The notes below the pieces were generated by a model that saw nothing but the letters and a program-made list of their open reading frames with translations, was not told where the DNA came from and did no database searches. A stretch of 64,000 bases of DNA, taken from Sphingomonas sp. GTDB lineage: Bacteria; Pseudomonadota; Alphaproteobacteria; Sphingomonadales; Sphingomonadaceae. The stretch spans positions 375,585 through 439,584 of the forward strand of contig NZ_JAFKMA010000003.1 in assembly GCF_017304635.1 (NCBI RefSeq), written 5' to 3'. Both the position numbers and the translations under genes were made by a program. Every line of letters begins with the position of its first letter. Positions within the stretch are counted from its first letter, which is position 1. Below are positions 7,946 through 15,590 of this stretch, one piece after another.

Positions 7946-8628
7946 AATTCGATCAGTCGGTCGGGCAGCTCGTTGACGTCGTCGGCGGTCTTGGGGAAAT
8001 GCTCGCCGACGATCGCGCCGATCCGCGCGACCGCCGCCGCCATTCCGTGCGCGGGCCGGCCGGCGCGGACTTCGACCAGCAGCGCCGCCATCGCCTCGCC
8101 CCAGCGTTCCGCGGGGACCTTGGCGTGGATCGCGGCATCGGCGACAATCTCCGCCCGGCGTTCGTCGAGCGACAGGAACAGCAACACACCGACCCGCGCC
8201 GCGGTGCGGCTTTCGGCGCCGACCTTGAAGTGCTGCACGGCGCGGCGTTGTACTCGCCGCGCCTTGGTATGGTCGGGCGTGACCGCCAGTCGCAGCGCCG
8301 GCGCCCGCAACGCCGCCCAAGCCAGCGCGAACGCCGCGACCTGCACGACCAGCACCACCAGCAACCGCACACCTTCGCCCGGGGCCTCATCCCAACCGCC
8401 ATGCCACGGCGCCAGCACGGCATCGATCCAGCGCGGCTCGAACGCGAGCAGGGCCAGTACCAGCAGCATCGCCAGCGCCCCGCCGATCAGCGCCGTATCG
8501 CGATAGTCGTCCGATCGCCGCGCGACGATCGTCACGATCTCGCCATCGGTGCCGGTCTCGGCCGCGGTCACTGCTGCGCCGACCAGGTCGCGGTCGGCCG
8601 CGCTGAAGGGGAAGCCGGCGCTTACCAT
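7942..8628 (-). CDS. TPM-domain membrane protein
   Basis: A 228-residue protein with a TPM (TLP18.3/Psb32/MOLO-1) domain: FSAADRDLVGAAVTAAETGTDGEIVTIVARRSDDY at the N-terminus and GVLLFLSLDERRAEIVADAAIHAKVPAERWGEAM after two transmembrane helices (residues about 45-60 and 80-105). The ATG at 8628 lies inside the last codons of the upstream TPM gene (7-nt overlap), so translation is coupled; the open frame further upstream reads the glycine-rich tail of that gene in another frame and is discarded. Function of bacterial TPM proteins is not firmly known; conserved linkage with lemA suggests a shared envelope role. The molecular activity is not predicted. Confidence 0.85.
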   Translation of the reverse strand: MVSAGFPFSAADRDLVGAAVTAAETGTDGEIVTIVARRSDDYRDTALIGGALAMLLVLALLAFEPRWIDAVLAPWHGGWDEAPGEGVRLLVVLVVQVAAFALAWAALRAPALRLAVTPDHTKARRVQRRAVQHFKVGAESRTAARVGVLLFLSLDERRAEIVADAAIHAKVPAERWGEAMAALLVEVRAGRPAHGMAAAVARIGAIVGEHFPKTADDVNELPDRLIEL

Positions 8629-9509
8629 CCGCCCGATGCTCCGCCACCGCCGAACGAGCCGCCACCGCCGCCGGTGAAACCGCCGCCACCCCAGCTGCCG
8701 TCGCTGTCCGACCCGCCGCCACCGCTGCCGCTCCACGAGCCGCCGCCCCAGGACGAGCCGCGCTCGTGCGAATCGAGCGCGTTGCTCAGGCCCCACAGGA
8801 TGATCGGCCAGCTACTGCCCCCGCCACCGCCGTCGCCATAATAGCGGCGCCCGCGCATCCGTCCGCGCAAACCCGACAGGACGACGAAACCGATAATCAT
8901 CACCCAGATCAGCACGCCGAACGGAATGCCCTCGCCGCTCCCGCGATTGCTGCGGCGATGCTGGCGGTCGAAATCGGCGGTCGCGGCATCGACCTTGGCC
9001 TTCGCTTCCTCCGGCGCCGCGCGCAGTTGCGCGATCAGCGCGTCGGCGCCCGCGACCATCGCGTCGGGCACCTTCTGCTGCTGGAGCAGTGGCATCATCT
9101 GCTGGTTGATAATCTGGCTAGAGAGCGCGTCGGTGACGATCGGCTCCAGCCCGGTGCCGACCTCGATACGGGGCCCGCGATGCCCCTTGGGCTCGTTCGG
9201 CGCGATGAACAGGATGATACCGTTATTGGCGTTCTTCAGCCCGACGCCCCAGGCGCGGCCGAGCTTGTAGCCATATTGCTCGATCGGATAGCCTTGCAGA
9301 TCGGGGATCGTCGCCACCACTAGCTGGCGCTTCGTATCCTTCTGCAACACCTCCAGCTTCGCGGTCAGCGACGCCTTGACGTCGGCGGGCAGCACGTTGG
9401 CGGCATCGACCACCAGCCCGGTGAACGGCGGGAAGGTCTGCGCGCCGGCCGGGCTCGCCGCCGCGAACAGCAGGAGCGCCAGCAGCGCGCAGAACCGGCG
9501 GAGCGTCAT
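8622..9509 (-). CDS. Secreted/anchored TPM-domain protein with glycine-rich tail
   Basis: A 295-residue protein with a cleavable signal peptide (ALLALLLFAAASPAGAQ), then a TPM domain (FPPFTGLVVDAANVLPADVK, then LEVLQKDTKRQLVVATIPDLQG, GIILFIAPNEPKGHRGPRIEVGTG in order), one transmembrane segment (IPFGVLIWVMIIGFVVLSGL, residues about 195-215) and a long Gly/Ser-rich, positively exposed tail (about residues 225-295). This is the YgcG-like architecture usually encoded next to lemA, as here: lemA lies 24 nt upstream. The TPM domain would sit in the periplasm. Role unknown; phosphatase activity has been reported for plant TPM relatives, but this is not evidence for it here. Confidence 0.88.
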   Translation of the reverse strand: MTLRRFCALLALLLFAAASPAGAQTFPPFTGLVVDAANVLPADVKASLTAKLEVLQKDTKRQLVVATIPDLQGYPIEQYGYKLGRAWGVGLKNANNGIILFIAPNEPKGHRGPRIEVGTGLEPIVTDALSSQIINQQMMPLLQQQKVPDAMVAGADALIAQLRAAPEEAKAKVDAATADFDRQHRRSNRGSGEGIPFGVLIWVMIIGFVVLSGLRGRMRGRRYYGDGGGGGSSWPIILWGLSNALDSHERGSSWGGGSWSGSGGGGSDSDGSWGGGGFTGGGGGSFGGGGASGGW

Positions 9510-9533
9510 GGCTCCGATCTCCCTATCCCAGGG

Positions 9534-10118
9534 TTAGTTCGAATTGCCGAAATTGACCGATGGCGCAGTCTCCGCCCCCGGGCTGGTCGCCTGGAACGGC
9601 ACCAGCGGCTTGGCGCCGTAGAAGATCTTCGCGCCAATCGAATCGGGGAAGGTACGGATGCGCGTATTATACGCCTGGACCGCATTGTTGTAATCGGTCC
9701 GCGCGATCGTGATGCGGTTCTCCGTCCCCTCCAGCTGGCTCATCAGCGTGGTGTAATTGGCCTGACTCTTGAGCTCGGGATAGGCTTCCTGCAGCTTTTG
9801 CAGCGACAGCGTGACGCCCGCCTGCGCGCGCTGGTACGCGGCCATCTTGTTGGGATCGCTCAGGTCGCCCGGCGCGACCTGGACCTGGTTGGCGGAAGCG
9901 CGCGCCTGAGTCACCTGGACCAGGATGTCCTTTTCCTGCGCGCCAGCGGCCTTCACCGTCGCGACCAGGTTGGGGATCAGGTCGGCGCGGCGCTGATACT
10001 GGTTCTGGACGTCGGCCCAGCGCGCCTTCGCATTCTCTTCCGCGGTCGGCACCGAATTGATCCCGCAGGCACTCAGCATCGCGGCGGCGGCGATCGCGAT
10101 CATGGCACGAAACTTCAT
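9534..10118 (-). CDS. lemA: LemA family lipoprotein
   Basis: A 194-residue LemA protein. The ATG at 10118 has GAGGGACC upstream and gives a lipoprotein signal (MIAIAAAAMLSAC, Cys18 as the lipidated residue). The body is a helical coiled bundle with the family core VQNQYQRRADLIPNLVATVK, YPELKSQANYTTLMSQLEGTENRI and YN.AVQAYNTRIRTFPDSI. The frame is open to 10178 but the extra 20 codons add no signal sequence. It heads the minus-strand lemA-TPM-TPM-NUDIX cluster. Family function is not defined beyond envelope association. Confidence 0.93.
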   Translation of the reverse strand: MKFRAMIAIAAAAMLSACGINSVPTAEENAKARWADVQNQYQRRADLIPNLVATVKAAGAQEKDILVQVTQARASANQVQVAPGDLSDPNKMAAYQRAQAGVTLSLQKLQEAYPELKSQANYTTLMSQLEGTENRITIARTDYNNAVQAYNTRIRTFPDSIGAKIFYGAKPLVPFQATSPGAETAPSVNFGNSN

Positions 10119-10260
10119 CGGTGGTCCCTCCAACTCCCGTGGCGGGGCGCAATGTAGTGCCGGCACCGGGTGTTGCAATGGGGTATAGCACTGCGCCCGT
10201 GCTTGCCGGTCACGCGGGCCGGGCCTACCCTGTCATTCGTTTCAGGCATGGAGACGGCGG

Positions 10261-10704
10261 ATGTTCAAGGAATTCAAGAAGTTCGTCATGCGCGGCAACG
10301 TCATGGACCTGGCGGTCGCGGTCATTATCGGTGCGGCATTCGGCAAGATCGTCACGTCTCTGACCGACGACATCATCATGCCGCTGGTCGGCAAGGTCTT
10401 CGGCGGGCTCGATTTCTCGAGCTATTTCGTCGTGCTCAATCCCGAAAAGGTGCCGGCAAACCTGGCCGGATCGACCGATTACGCCGCGCTGAAGAAAGCG
10501 GGCGTCCCGCTGCTCGGCTATGGCGAGTTCATCACCGTCGCGGTCAATTTCGTCATCGTCGCCTTCATCATCTTCCTGATCGTCCGGGCGATCAATCGAA
10601 TGGCGGAAGAGGTCGAGGGCAAGCCCGACGCGGCGCCCGCCGCCGAGCCGGCCGACGTCGCGCTGCTCCGCGAGATTCGTGACGAATTGCGCGCGAAAGG
10701 TTAA
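10261..10704 (+). CDS. mscL: Large-conductance mechanosensitive channel MscL
   Basis: A 147-residue pentameric inner-membrane channel that opens on hypo-osmotic shock. The N-terminus [42 protein letters not shown] is the conserved TM1 region, followed by the periplasmic loop and TM2 ([25 protein letters not shown]) and a charged C-terminal helix ending [21 protein letters not shown] precedes the ATG. Slightly longer than the E. coli protein, due to the periplasmic loop and C-terminal linker. It stands alone, convergent with the Rrf2 gene. Confidence 0.97.
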   Translation: MFKEFKKFVMRGNVMDLAVAVIIGAAFGKIVTSLTDDIIMPLVGKVFGGLDFSSYFVVLNPEKVPANLAGSTDYAALKKAGVPLLGYGEFITVAVNFVIVAFIIFLIVRAINRMAEEVEGKPDAAPAAEPADVALLREIRDELRAKG

Positions 10705-10765
10705 TTCGTCGGGTTTCGGTTGTGCCGAAGCGCGGTGCCGGCCCACGCGCGTGAGCGCGTCGGAC

Positions 10766-11197
10766 CTACGCCGCGACCAGATCCTCGGCGACGGCATCGG
10801 CCAGACTGGTGCCGTCGAGGATCCGCGCGGTCTCGTCGCGGACGCGGGCCATGGCGTGGCGAATCGCGCAGGTCGCCTCGTCGCGGCAATCGGTGCAGCG
10901 CTTGTAGGCGGTGCGGCTGACGCACGGCACCAGCGCCAGCGGCCCCTCGATCGCGCGGATGATCTCGCCCAGCGAGATCAGGTGGACCGGACGCGCCAGC
11001 GAATAGCCGCCCGCCTTGCCGCGGCGGCTGTGCAGCAGCCCCCCCTCACGCAGTTCGCCCAGGATCAGCTCCAGGAACTTGCGCGGCACGTTCGCGGCTT
11101 CGGCGATCCGGTTCATCGCGATCGGCGGGCCGCCCGCGGGGGCTTCGGCCAGATAGAGCATCGCGCGAAGCGCGTAACGGGAACGCTGGGTCAACAT
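10766..11197 (-). CDS. Rrf2-family Fe-S-type transcriptional regulator
   Basis: A 143-residue winged-helix regulator (MLTQRSRYALRAMLYLAEA... IAEAANVPRKFLELILGELREGGLLHSRRGKAGGYSLAR). It has four cysteines in the cluster loop at residues 92, 101, 104 and 110 (CVSRTAYKRCTDCRDEATC). IscR uses three Cys at 92, 98 and 104, so the spacing here differs from IscR and RirA; an Fe-S cluster is likely but the sensed signal is not clear. The open frame continues upstream through the tmRNA gene in antisense and is not coding there; ATG at 11197 is the start because the DNA-binding domain begins exactly there. It is divergent from ssrA, with about 90 nt between its start and the tmRNA transcript. Confidence 0.88.
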   Translation of the reverse strand: MLTQRSRYALRAMLYLAEAPAGGPPIAMNRIAEAANVPRKFLELILGELREGGLLHSRRGKAGGYSLARPVHLISLGEIIRAIEGPLALVPCVSRTAYKRCTDCRDEATCAIRHAMARVRDETARILDGTSLADAVAEDLVAA

Positions 11198-11254
11198 GAT
11201 CGAGCCGGTCCTATCGCGGACCAATGTGGCGACGTAAAGGCGTGGGGCACGCCA

Positions 11255-11283
11255 CTTTTCTTTTACGCGCCCGCGCCTATATT
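11255..11283 (+). promoter_or_regulatory. Probable promoter of the tmRNA gene
   Basis: TATATT at 11278-11283 is a good -10 element; CTTTTC at 11255-11260, 17 nt upstream, is a weak -35 of the kind seen in alphaproteobacterial housekeeping promoters. Initiation would be near 11290, just ahead of the acceptor half of the tmRNA. Confidence 0.5.
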
Positions 11284-11289
11284 GGGCGG

Positions 11290-11640
11290 GCAAGGGCTTC
11301 GGCCCGGCTATGGCGATAAATGAGGGCGTATAATAGACGCAGCGGACCCGGGGGCAGTACCCGGCGGCTCCACCATAAGGTGGTGTATCTGGACACCGTT
11401 TACGACGGGGCCGAACCAGGATCGACGTGTGTTGAAAGGCGCTTTCTTTTGCTCGGAATGGGACCACCGTGACGGCCCGTACACAAGTGCCAACGATAAC
11501 GAAGCACTCGCTATTGCGGCGTAACCCCAAGGCCTAACGGCCTAAGGTTATTCTAAAATGCGCGGTCGGACCCACCGGGCAACAGAAGGGATTCCAGCGG
11601 TTCGGGGAGCACCGGGCAACAGAAGCTCCCCACCGCTTCG
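11290..11640 (+). ncRNA. ssrA: Transfer-messenger RNA, permuted two-piece (alpha type)
   Basis: tmRNA rescues stalled ribosomes. The gene is circularly permuted as in alphaproteobacteria: the acceptor piece comes first and ends CGGCTCC-ACCA (11365-11375), with a T-arm CCGGG-GGCAGTA-CCCGG just before it; a spacer of about 31 nt is removed; the coding piece begins GGGGCCG at 11407. GGGGCCG pairs with CGGCTCC, leaving a G3:U70 wobble, the alanine identity element. The tag frame is 11489-11524 and encodes ANDNEALAIAA followed by TAA. Repeats of CACCGGGCAACAGAAG after the tag belong to the downstream pseudoknot region. The 5' and 3' outer limits are approximate; the CCA end, the coding 5' end and the tag are exact. 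Confidence 0.95.
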
Positions 11641-11798
11641 CGCAGCGGATTAGCGTAGCTAGTCGGCGCCCGGCGCGAAGCGCGGCCGGCCTCGCGCCAG
11701 AGAGGATCGACGGCGCCGCTTCGTCACGCCGCACCACCCCTTCCCCTCGCCTTCGAAATCGCGGTATGCTCGCTTCGACAAAGAATCGGAGAGAGACG

Positions 11799-12569
11799 AT
11801 GGCGACGCTGGCGAAGGTCGAGGACACCGCGATGGCCCCCGGCGAATGGGAGGCGCGCGTCGACCTCGCCGCCGCCTATCGCCTGGTCGCGCTGTACGGC
11901 TGGGACGATCTGATCTTCACGCATCTGTCGGCGCGGGTGCCGGGGCCGGAACACCATTTCCTCATCAATCCCTACGACATGATGTTCGAGGAGATCACCG
12001 CCTCGTCGCTGGTCAAGATCGACGTCGAGGGCAATCCGGTCGGCAAATCCGACCATCCGGTCAACCCGGCCGGGTTCACGATCCACTCGGCGATCCACAT
12101 GGCGCGCGAGGATGCCGCAGCGGTGATGCACCTCCACACGCCCTACGGCCAGGCCGTGTCGGCGATGGAGTTCGGGCTGTTGCCGCACACCCAGACCGCG
12201 ATGATCGCCAAGCATAACGTCGCCTATCACGACTATGAAGGCATCGCGACCGACCTCGACGAGCGCGAGCGGCTGGTCCAGGATCTGGGCGACAAGCATG
12301 CGATGATCCTGCGCAACCACGGCACGCTGACCGTGGGCAACTCGGTCGCGGCGTGTTTCCTGCGGCTCTATTTCCTCGAACGCGCGTGCGAGGCGCAGGT
12401 CCACATGCTGGCGGCGGGCAAGGACAACCTCAACAACCCGCCGCAGGGAACCGAGGAAAAGGTCGCGGTGCAATCGGCGCCGGGCGGGATGGGGATGCTG
12501 GCCGAGCGACTGGCGTGGCCAGCCTTGTTGCGCAAGCTCGACCGGATCGATCCGTCGTTCCGCAACTGA
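11799..12569 (+). CDS. Class II aldolase/adducin family protein
   Basis: A 256-residue protein of the zinc-dependent class II aldolase/adducin fold. Metal ligands are in VMHLHTPYGQAVS and LRNHGTLTVG; the N-terminal WEARVDLAAAYRLVALYGWDDLIFTHLSARVPG and YDMMFEEITASSLVKIDVEGN are typical of the widespread subgroup annotated only as class II aldolase. The start at 11799 has CGGAGAGAG upstream; an ATG at 11766 in the same frame lacks one. Members act on fuculose- or ribulose-phosphates, or are not characterised; the substrate here cannot be named. Monocistronic as far as can be seen. Confidence 0.9.
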   Translation: MATLAKVEDTAMAPGEWEARVDLAAAYRLVALYGWDDLIFTHLSARVPGPEHHFLINPYDMMFEEITASSLVKIDVEGNPVGKSDHPVNPAGFTIHSAIHMAREDAAAVMHLHTPYGQAVSAMEFGLLPHTQTAMIAKHNVAYHDYEGIATDLDERERLVQDLGDKHAMILRNHGTLTVGNSVAACFLRLYFLERACEAQVHMLAAGKDNLNNPPQGTEEKVAVQSAPGGMGMLAERLAWPALLRKLDRIDPSFRN

Positions 12570-12834
12570 CGGACGGCGACTGGGGGCGTTAAGTACGATT
12601 GTGGCACGACGTGGTTACTGCGCCCGACGCCACTAATACAATGATCTCCGTCGCTTAGGCTATCGATATCGCCCCAAACGGCGTTCGAATTACCACCGGA
12701 CAGGGTTAACGTCCCGAATCCGCCGCCGCCGCACGATCGTGCCGGTGGACAGGCCGCCCGCGCCCCGATACCCGCACCCATCGACCGCCGACGACGCGCG
12801 GTCGGCCAGCTGATGGGACAAGCGCGGGCGGGGC

Positions 12835-14466
12835 ATGCTGTTCAATTCACTCACTTTCGCGATCTTCCTGCCGATCGTGTACCTGCTCTATCGCGGGTTG
12901 CCCTTCCGTGGGCAGAACCGGATGCTGCTCGTCGCCAGCTACCTGTTCTACGGCTGGTGGGACTGGCGCTTCCTGTTCCTGATGATCGTGTCGACGGTGC
13001 TCGATTTCTGGACCGGGCTGATCCTCGAACGCGCCAAGATGACGAAGGCGCAGGTATGGCAACCGCTCGCCTTCCTGACCGCCGGCGCGCTGCTGCTGGT
13101 CGGCTGTCACTTCGGCGCGCTGTGCCGGACGCTCGTCGGGATGCCGAGCGATGGGCCGATCGTCAGCGCGGTGATGCCGTCGGTGCTGCTCTATCTACCG
13201 CTCGGGCTCGGGATTGCCGCGCTCCTGTTCCGCTGGCTTTCGGGCCTGCCTGAGGACAAGCGCCGCAAATATTCGATGATCCTCAGCATGTGCGTCAATT
13301 TGGCGATCCTGGCGACGTTCAAATATTTCAACTTCTTCGTCGACAGTTTGGTCAGCGCGCTCAACGAAGTCGGCATCGCCGCCGCGCCGCGGCACTTCAA
13401 CATCGTGCTGCCGGTCGGCATCTCGTTCTACACCTTCCAGTCGATGAGCTACGCGATCGACATCTACAAGCGCGAGTTGAAGCCGGCCGAGCGTTTCCTC
13501 GACTTCGCGTTGTTCGTGGCGTTCTTTCCGCAGCTCGTCGCCGGCCCGATCGAGCGCGCGCGTCACCTGCTGCCCCAGATCTGCAACCCGCGCACGCTGA
13601 GCTTCGGCGACACGACGCGCGGGCTGATGCTGATCCTGATCGGCCTGTTCAAGAAGATCGCGATCGCCGACGGCGCGGCGATGACGGTCGACCAGATCTT
13701 CAACAGCACGGGATCGGTCAGCTGGCTGGAGGTCGTGGTCGGCACCGTCTTCTTCGCGGCCCAGATCTATGCCGATTTCTCCGGCTATTCCGACATCGCG
13801 CGCGGCACCGCCAAGCTGTTCGGCGTCGACATCATGGTCAATTTCCGCCTGCCCTATTTCGCGCGGAGCCCGCGTGATTTCTGGAACCGCTGGCACATCA
13901 GCCTGTCGACCTGGCTCGGCGACTATCTCTACAAGCCGCTCGGCGGCAATCGCGGGAGCCTCGCGTTCACGTGCCGCAACCTGATGCTGACGATGCTGCT
14001 CGGCGGGCTGTGGCACGGCGCCGCGTGGAACTACATCCTGTGGGGCGCCTTCCACGGCACCGCGCTCAGCATCCACCGCGTGATGACACACGGCAAGGGG
14101 CGGCCCGATCGTCCCGACGGCCGGATCGAGGCGGTGGCGAAGACGCTCGGCTTCGGGCTCGTCACGCTCTACGGCTGGCTGCTGTTCCGCGCGCATTCGT
14201 TCGATCAGGTGGCCGTGTTTACCCGTACGCTGTTCACTGGCGCTGGCGGCCTGCGCCTGTCGGCCAGCCTGCCGCCGCTGTCGGCGTTGCTCGGCATCCT
14301 GGTGCTGGGCACGTGGGAGATCGGCCAGTATCGCGCCGGCGGCGACGGTCGCTTCTACCAGCGTTATCCCGCCTGGACGGTCGGGCTGTTCATGGCGCTG
14401 ATGGTTTTCCTGTTGGTCATGGGCATGAGCAATGCACCCGCACAGTTCATCTACTTCCAGTTCTGA
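12835..14466 (+). CDS. MBOAT family O-acyltransferase (AlgI-like)
   Basis: A 543-residue polytopic inner-membrane protein of the membrane-bound O-acyltransferase family. The N-terminus MLFNSLTFAIFLPIVYLLYRGLP and ASYLFYGWWDWRF are the AlgI/DltB signature; FPQLVAGPIERARHLLPQ, FSGYSDIARGTAKLFGVDIM, FNRWHISLSTWLGDYLYKPLGGN (read FWNRWHISLS) and the catalytic His in LLGGLWHGAAWNYILWG complete it. Such proteins pass acetyl groups across the membrane for O-acetylation of exported polysaccharide. It overlaps the next gene by 35 nt, and the pair lies upstream of the rhamnose and EPS genes, so it probably decorates that polymer. Confidence 0.92.
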   Translation: MLFNSLTFAIFLPIVYLLYRGLPFRGQNRMLLVASYLFYGWWDWRFLFLMIVSTVLDFWTGLILERAKMTKAQVWQPLAFLTAGALLLVGCHFGALCRTLVGMPSDGPIVSAVMPSVLLYLPLGLGIAALLFRWLSGLPEDKRRKYSMILSMCVNLAILATFKYFNFFVDSLVSALNEVGIAAAPRHFNIVLPVGISFYTFQSMSYAIDIYKRELKPAERFLDFALFVAFFPQLVAGPIERARHLLPQICNPRTLSFGDTTRGLMLILIGLFKKIAIADGAAMTVDQIFNSTGSVSWLEVVVGTVFFAAQIYADFSGYSDIARGTAKLFGVDIMVNFRLPYFARSPRDFWNRWHISLSTWLGDYLYKPLGGNRGSLAFTCRNLMLTMLLGGLWHGAAWNYILWGAFHGTALSIHRVMTHGKGRPDRPDGRIEAVAKTLGFGLVTLYGWLLFRAHSFDQVAVFTRTLFTGAGGLRLSASLPPLSALLGILVLGTWEIGQYRAGGDGRFYQRYPAWTVGLFMALMVFLLVMGMSNAPAQFIYFQF

Positions 14467-15586
14467 GCCCGACGGCACGACCGTGCGCCGCCGCGCGTGG
14501 CGGACGCTGACTTGGGCATTGCTGTGGCTGGTGCTGCTCGACATCGGCGCGAGCGTCGCCTTCTCTTTCTCGAAAGACGTGAAGGACGTCAATCCGGGCA
14601 AGCTGCAGCTGTTCTTCGATTATGGCCGCTCGATGGAGGCGCGGGTGCGCCGGATGACGCGTGCCGACCCGAGCGCGACCGCGCCGATCACGCTGGCCGG
14701 CTGGTACAGCCCGCTCAAGGCGACCGATCGACCCGCCGCGCCGGGCGCGACCCCGGTCACCGTCTACGGCATGAGCCACGCGATGCGGCTGGCCGAGGCG
14801 CTGCATAACGAATCGCCGAATTATGCGGTGCGCAGCGTCGGCGCGCCGGGCGCCACCACCAACTGGTCGTTAGGCGCGTATCGCCGCGACGCCGCCGGGC
14901 GGAAGAGCAAGGTCGTGGTGCTGGCGATCATGTCGTCGACGCTGCCCGAGATCACGTCGATGACGCCGATGACCTGGAACGTTAGCTTCCCGCTCGCCTA
15001 TACGCAGGATCGCTACCTGATCGGCGGCGACGGCAAGCTGCGCGTCATTACCCCACCCTACGAATCGTTCACCGACTTTGTCGCGACGCTAGACGATCCG
15101 CGGAAATGGGCGGCGGCGGTGGCGATGTATGAACGCTACGACCCGTTCTACGACTCGCTGATGTTCCGCGCGACGTGGCTCGACCATTCGACGCTGGTAC
15201 GCCTTGCTCGACGCGCCTGGATCAATCGCCGCGACCGTGAAACGGCGGGTGACGTGCTGACCGCGCGTGGCTTCAATGCCGACAGCGAGGCGGTGCGCGT
15301 CGCCAATGCGATCATCGCGCAATTCGCCGCGATGGCGCGGCATAACGGGCAAGTGCCGGTGATCTACGTCGTCAACAATTACGGCTACGGTGACCAGCTC
15401 CACCGCGCGCTGGCCGATACGCTGGAGCGCGACCATATCCCGTATCTGAGCTCCGAAAGCGTGGTCGATCCCAACGACCCGTCCAATTACTTGCCCGACA
15501 CCCATTTCACCGATGCCAACGATCAGAAGCTGGCGCAGGCGCTCGACCAGGTGATCGCCGCCAATCTGCCGGCGGCGGCGCGGTGA
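14432..15586 (+). CDS. Membrane-anchored partner of the MBOAT acyltransferase (unrecognised family)
   Basis: A 384-residue protein with one N-terminal membrane anchor (TLTWALLWLVLLDIGASVAF, residues about 25-45) and a large periplasmic domain. It starts VTVYGMSHAMRLAEAL (a GMSH turn where SGNH proteins have GxS) and ends with YLPDTHFTDANDQKLAQAL (a DxxH-like block near the C-terminus), an arrangement resembling AlgJ/AlgX-type SGNH-like acetyltransferases that work with MBOAT proteins. No direct family was recognised by sequence. ATG at 14432 overlaps the MBOAT gene; an in-frame GTG at 14483, after the MBOAT stop, is an alternative start. Inferred role: transfer of the acetyl group to polysaccharide in the periplasm. 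Confidence 0.7.
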   Translation: MHPHSSSTSSSEPDGTTVRRRAWRTLTWALLWLVLLDIGASVAFSFSKDVKDVNPGKLQLFFDYGRSMEARVRRMTRADPSATAPITLAGWYSPLKATDRPAAPGATPVTVYGMSHAMRLAEALHNESPNYAVRSVGAPGATTNWSLGAYRRDAAGRKSKVVVLAIMSSTLPEITSMTPMTWNVSFPLAYTQDRYLIGGDGKLRVITPPYESFTDFVATLDDPRKWAAAVAMYERYDPFYDSLMFRATWLDHSTLVRLARRAWINRRDRETAGDVLTARGFNADSEAVRVANAIIAQFAAMARHNGQVPVIYVVNNYGYGDQLHRALADTLERDHIPYLSSESVVDPNDPSNYLPDTHFTDANDQKLAQALDQVIAANLPAAAR

Positions 15587-15590
15587 GGAC

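Noticed and set aside
11308-11493. Open frames on the minus strand across 11308-11827
   Set aside because: They overlap the tmRNA gene and its flanks; the RNA evidence (CCA end, GGGGCCG start, tag codons and stop) outweighs them.
12570-12834. Possible RNA gene or small ORF between the aldolase and MBOAT genes
   Set aside because: No tRNA-like fold, no conserved hairpin and no frame with convincing start were found; left as plain intergenic sequence.
13195-14601. 468-codon open frame on the minus strand across the MBOAT gene
   Set aside because: It is antisense to a clearly recognisable MBOAT protein, rich in Arg/Gln/Glu as is usual for antisense shadows, and has no family motif.
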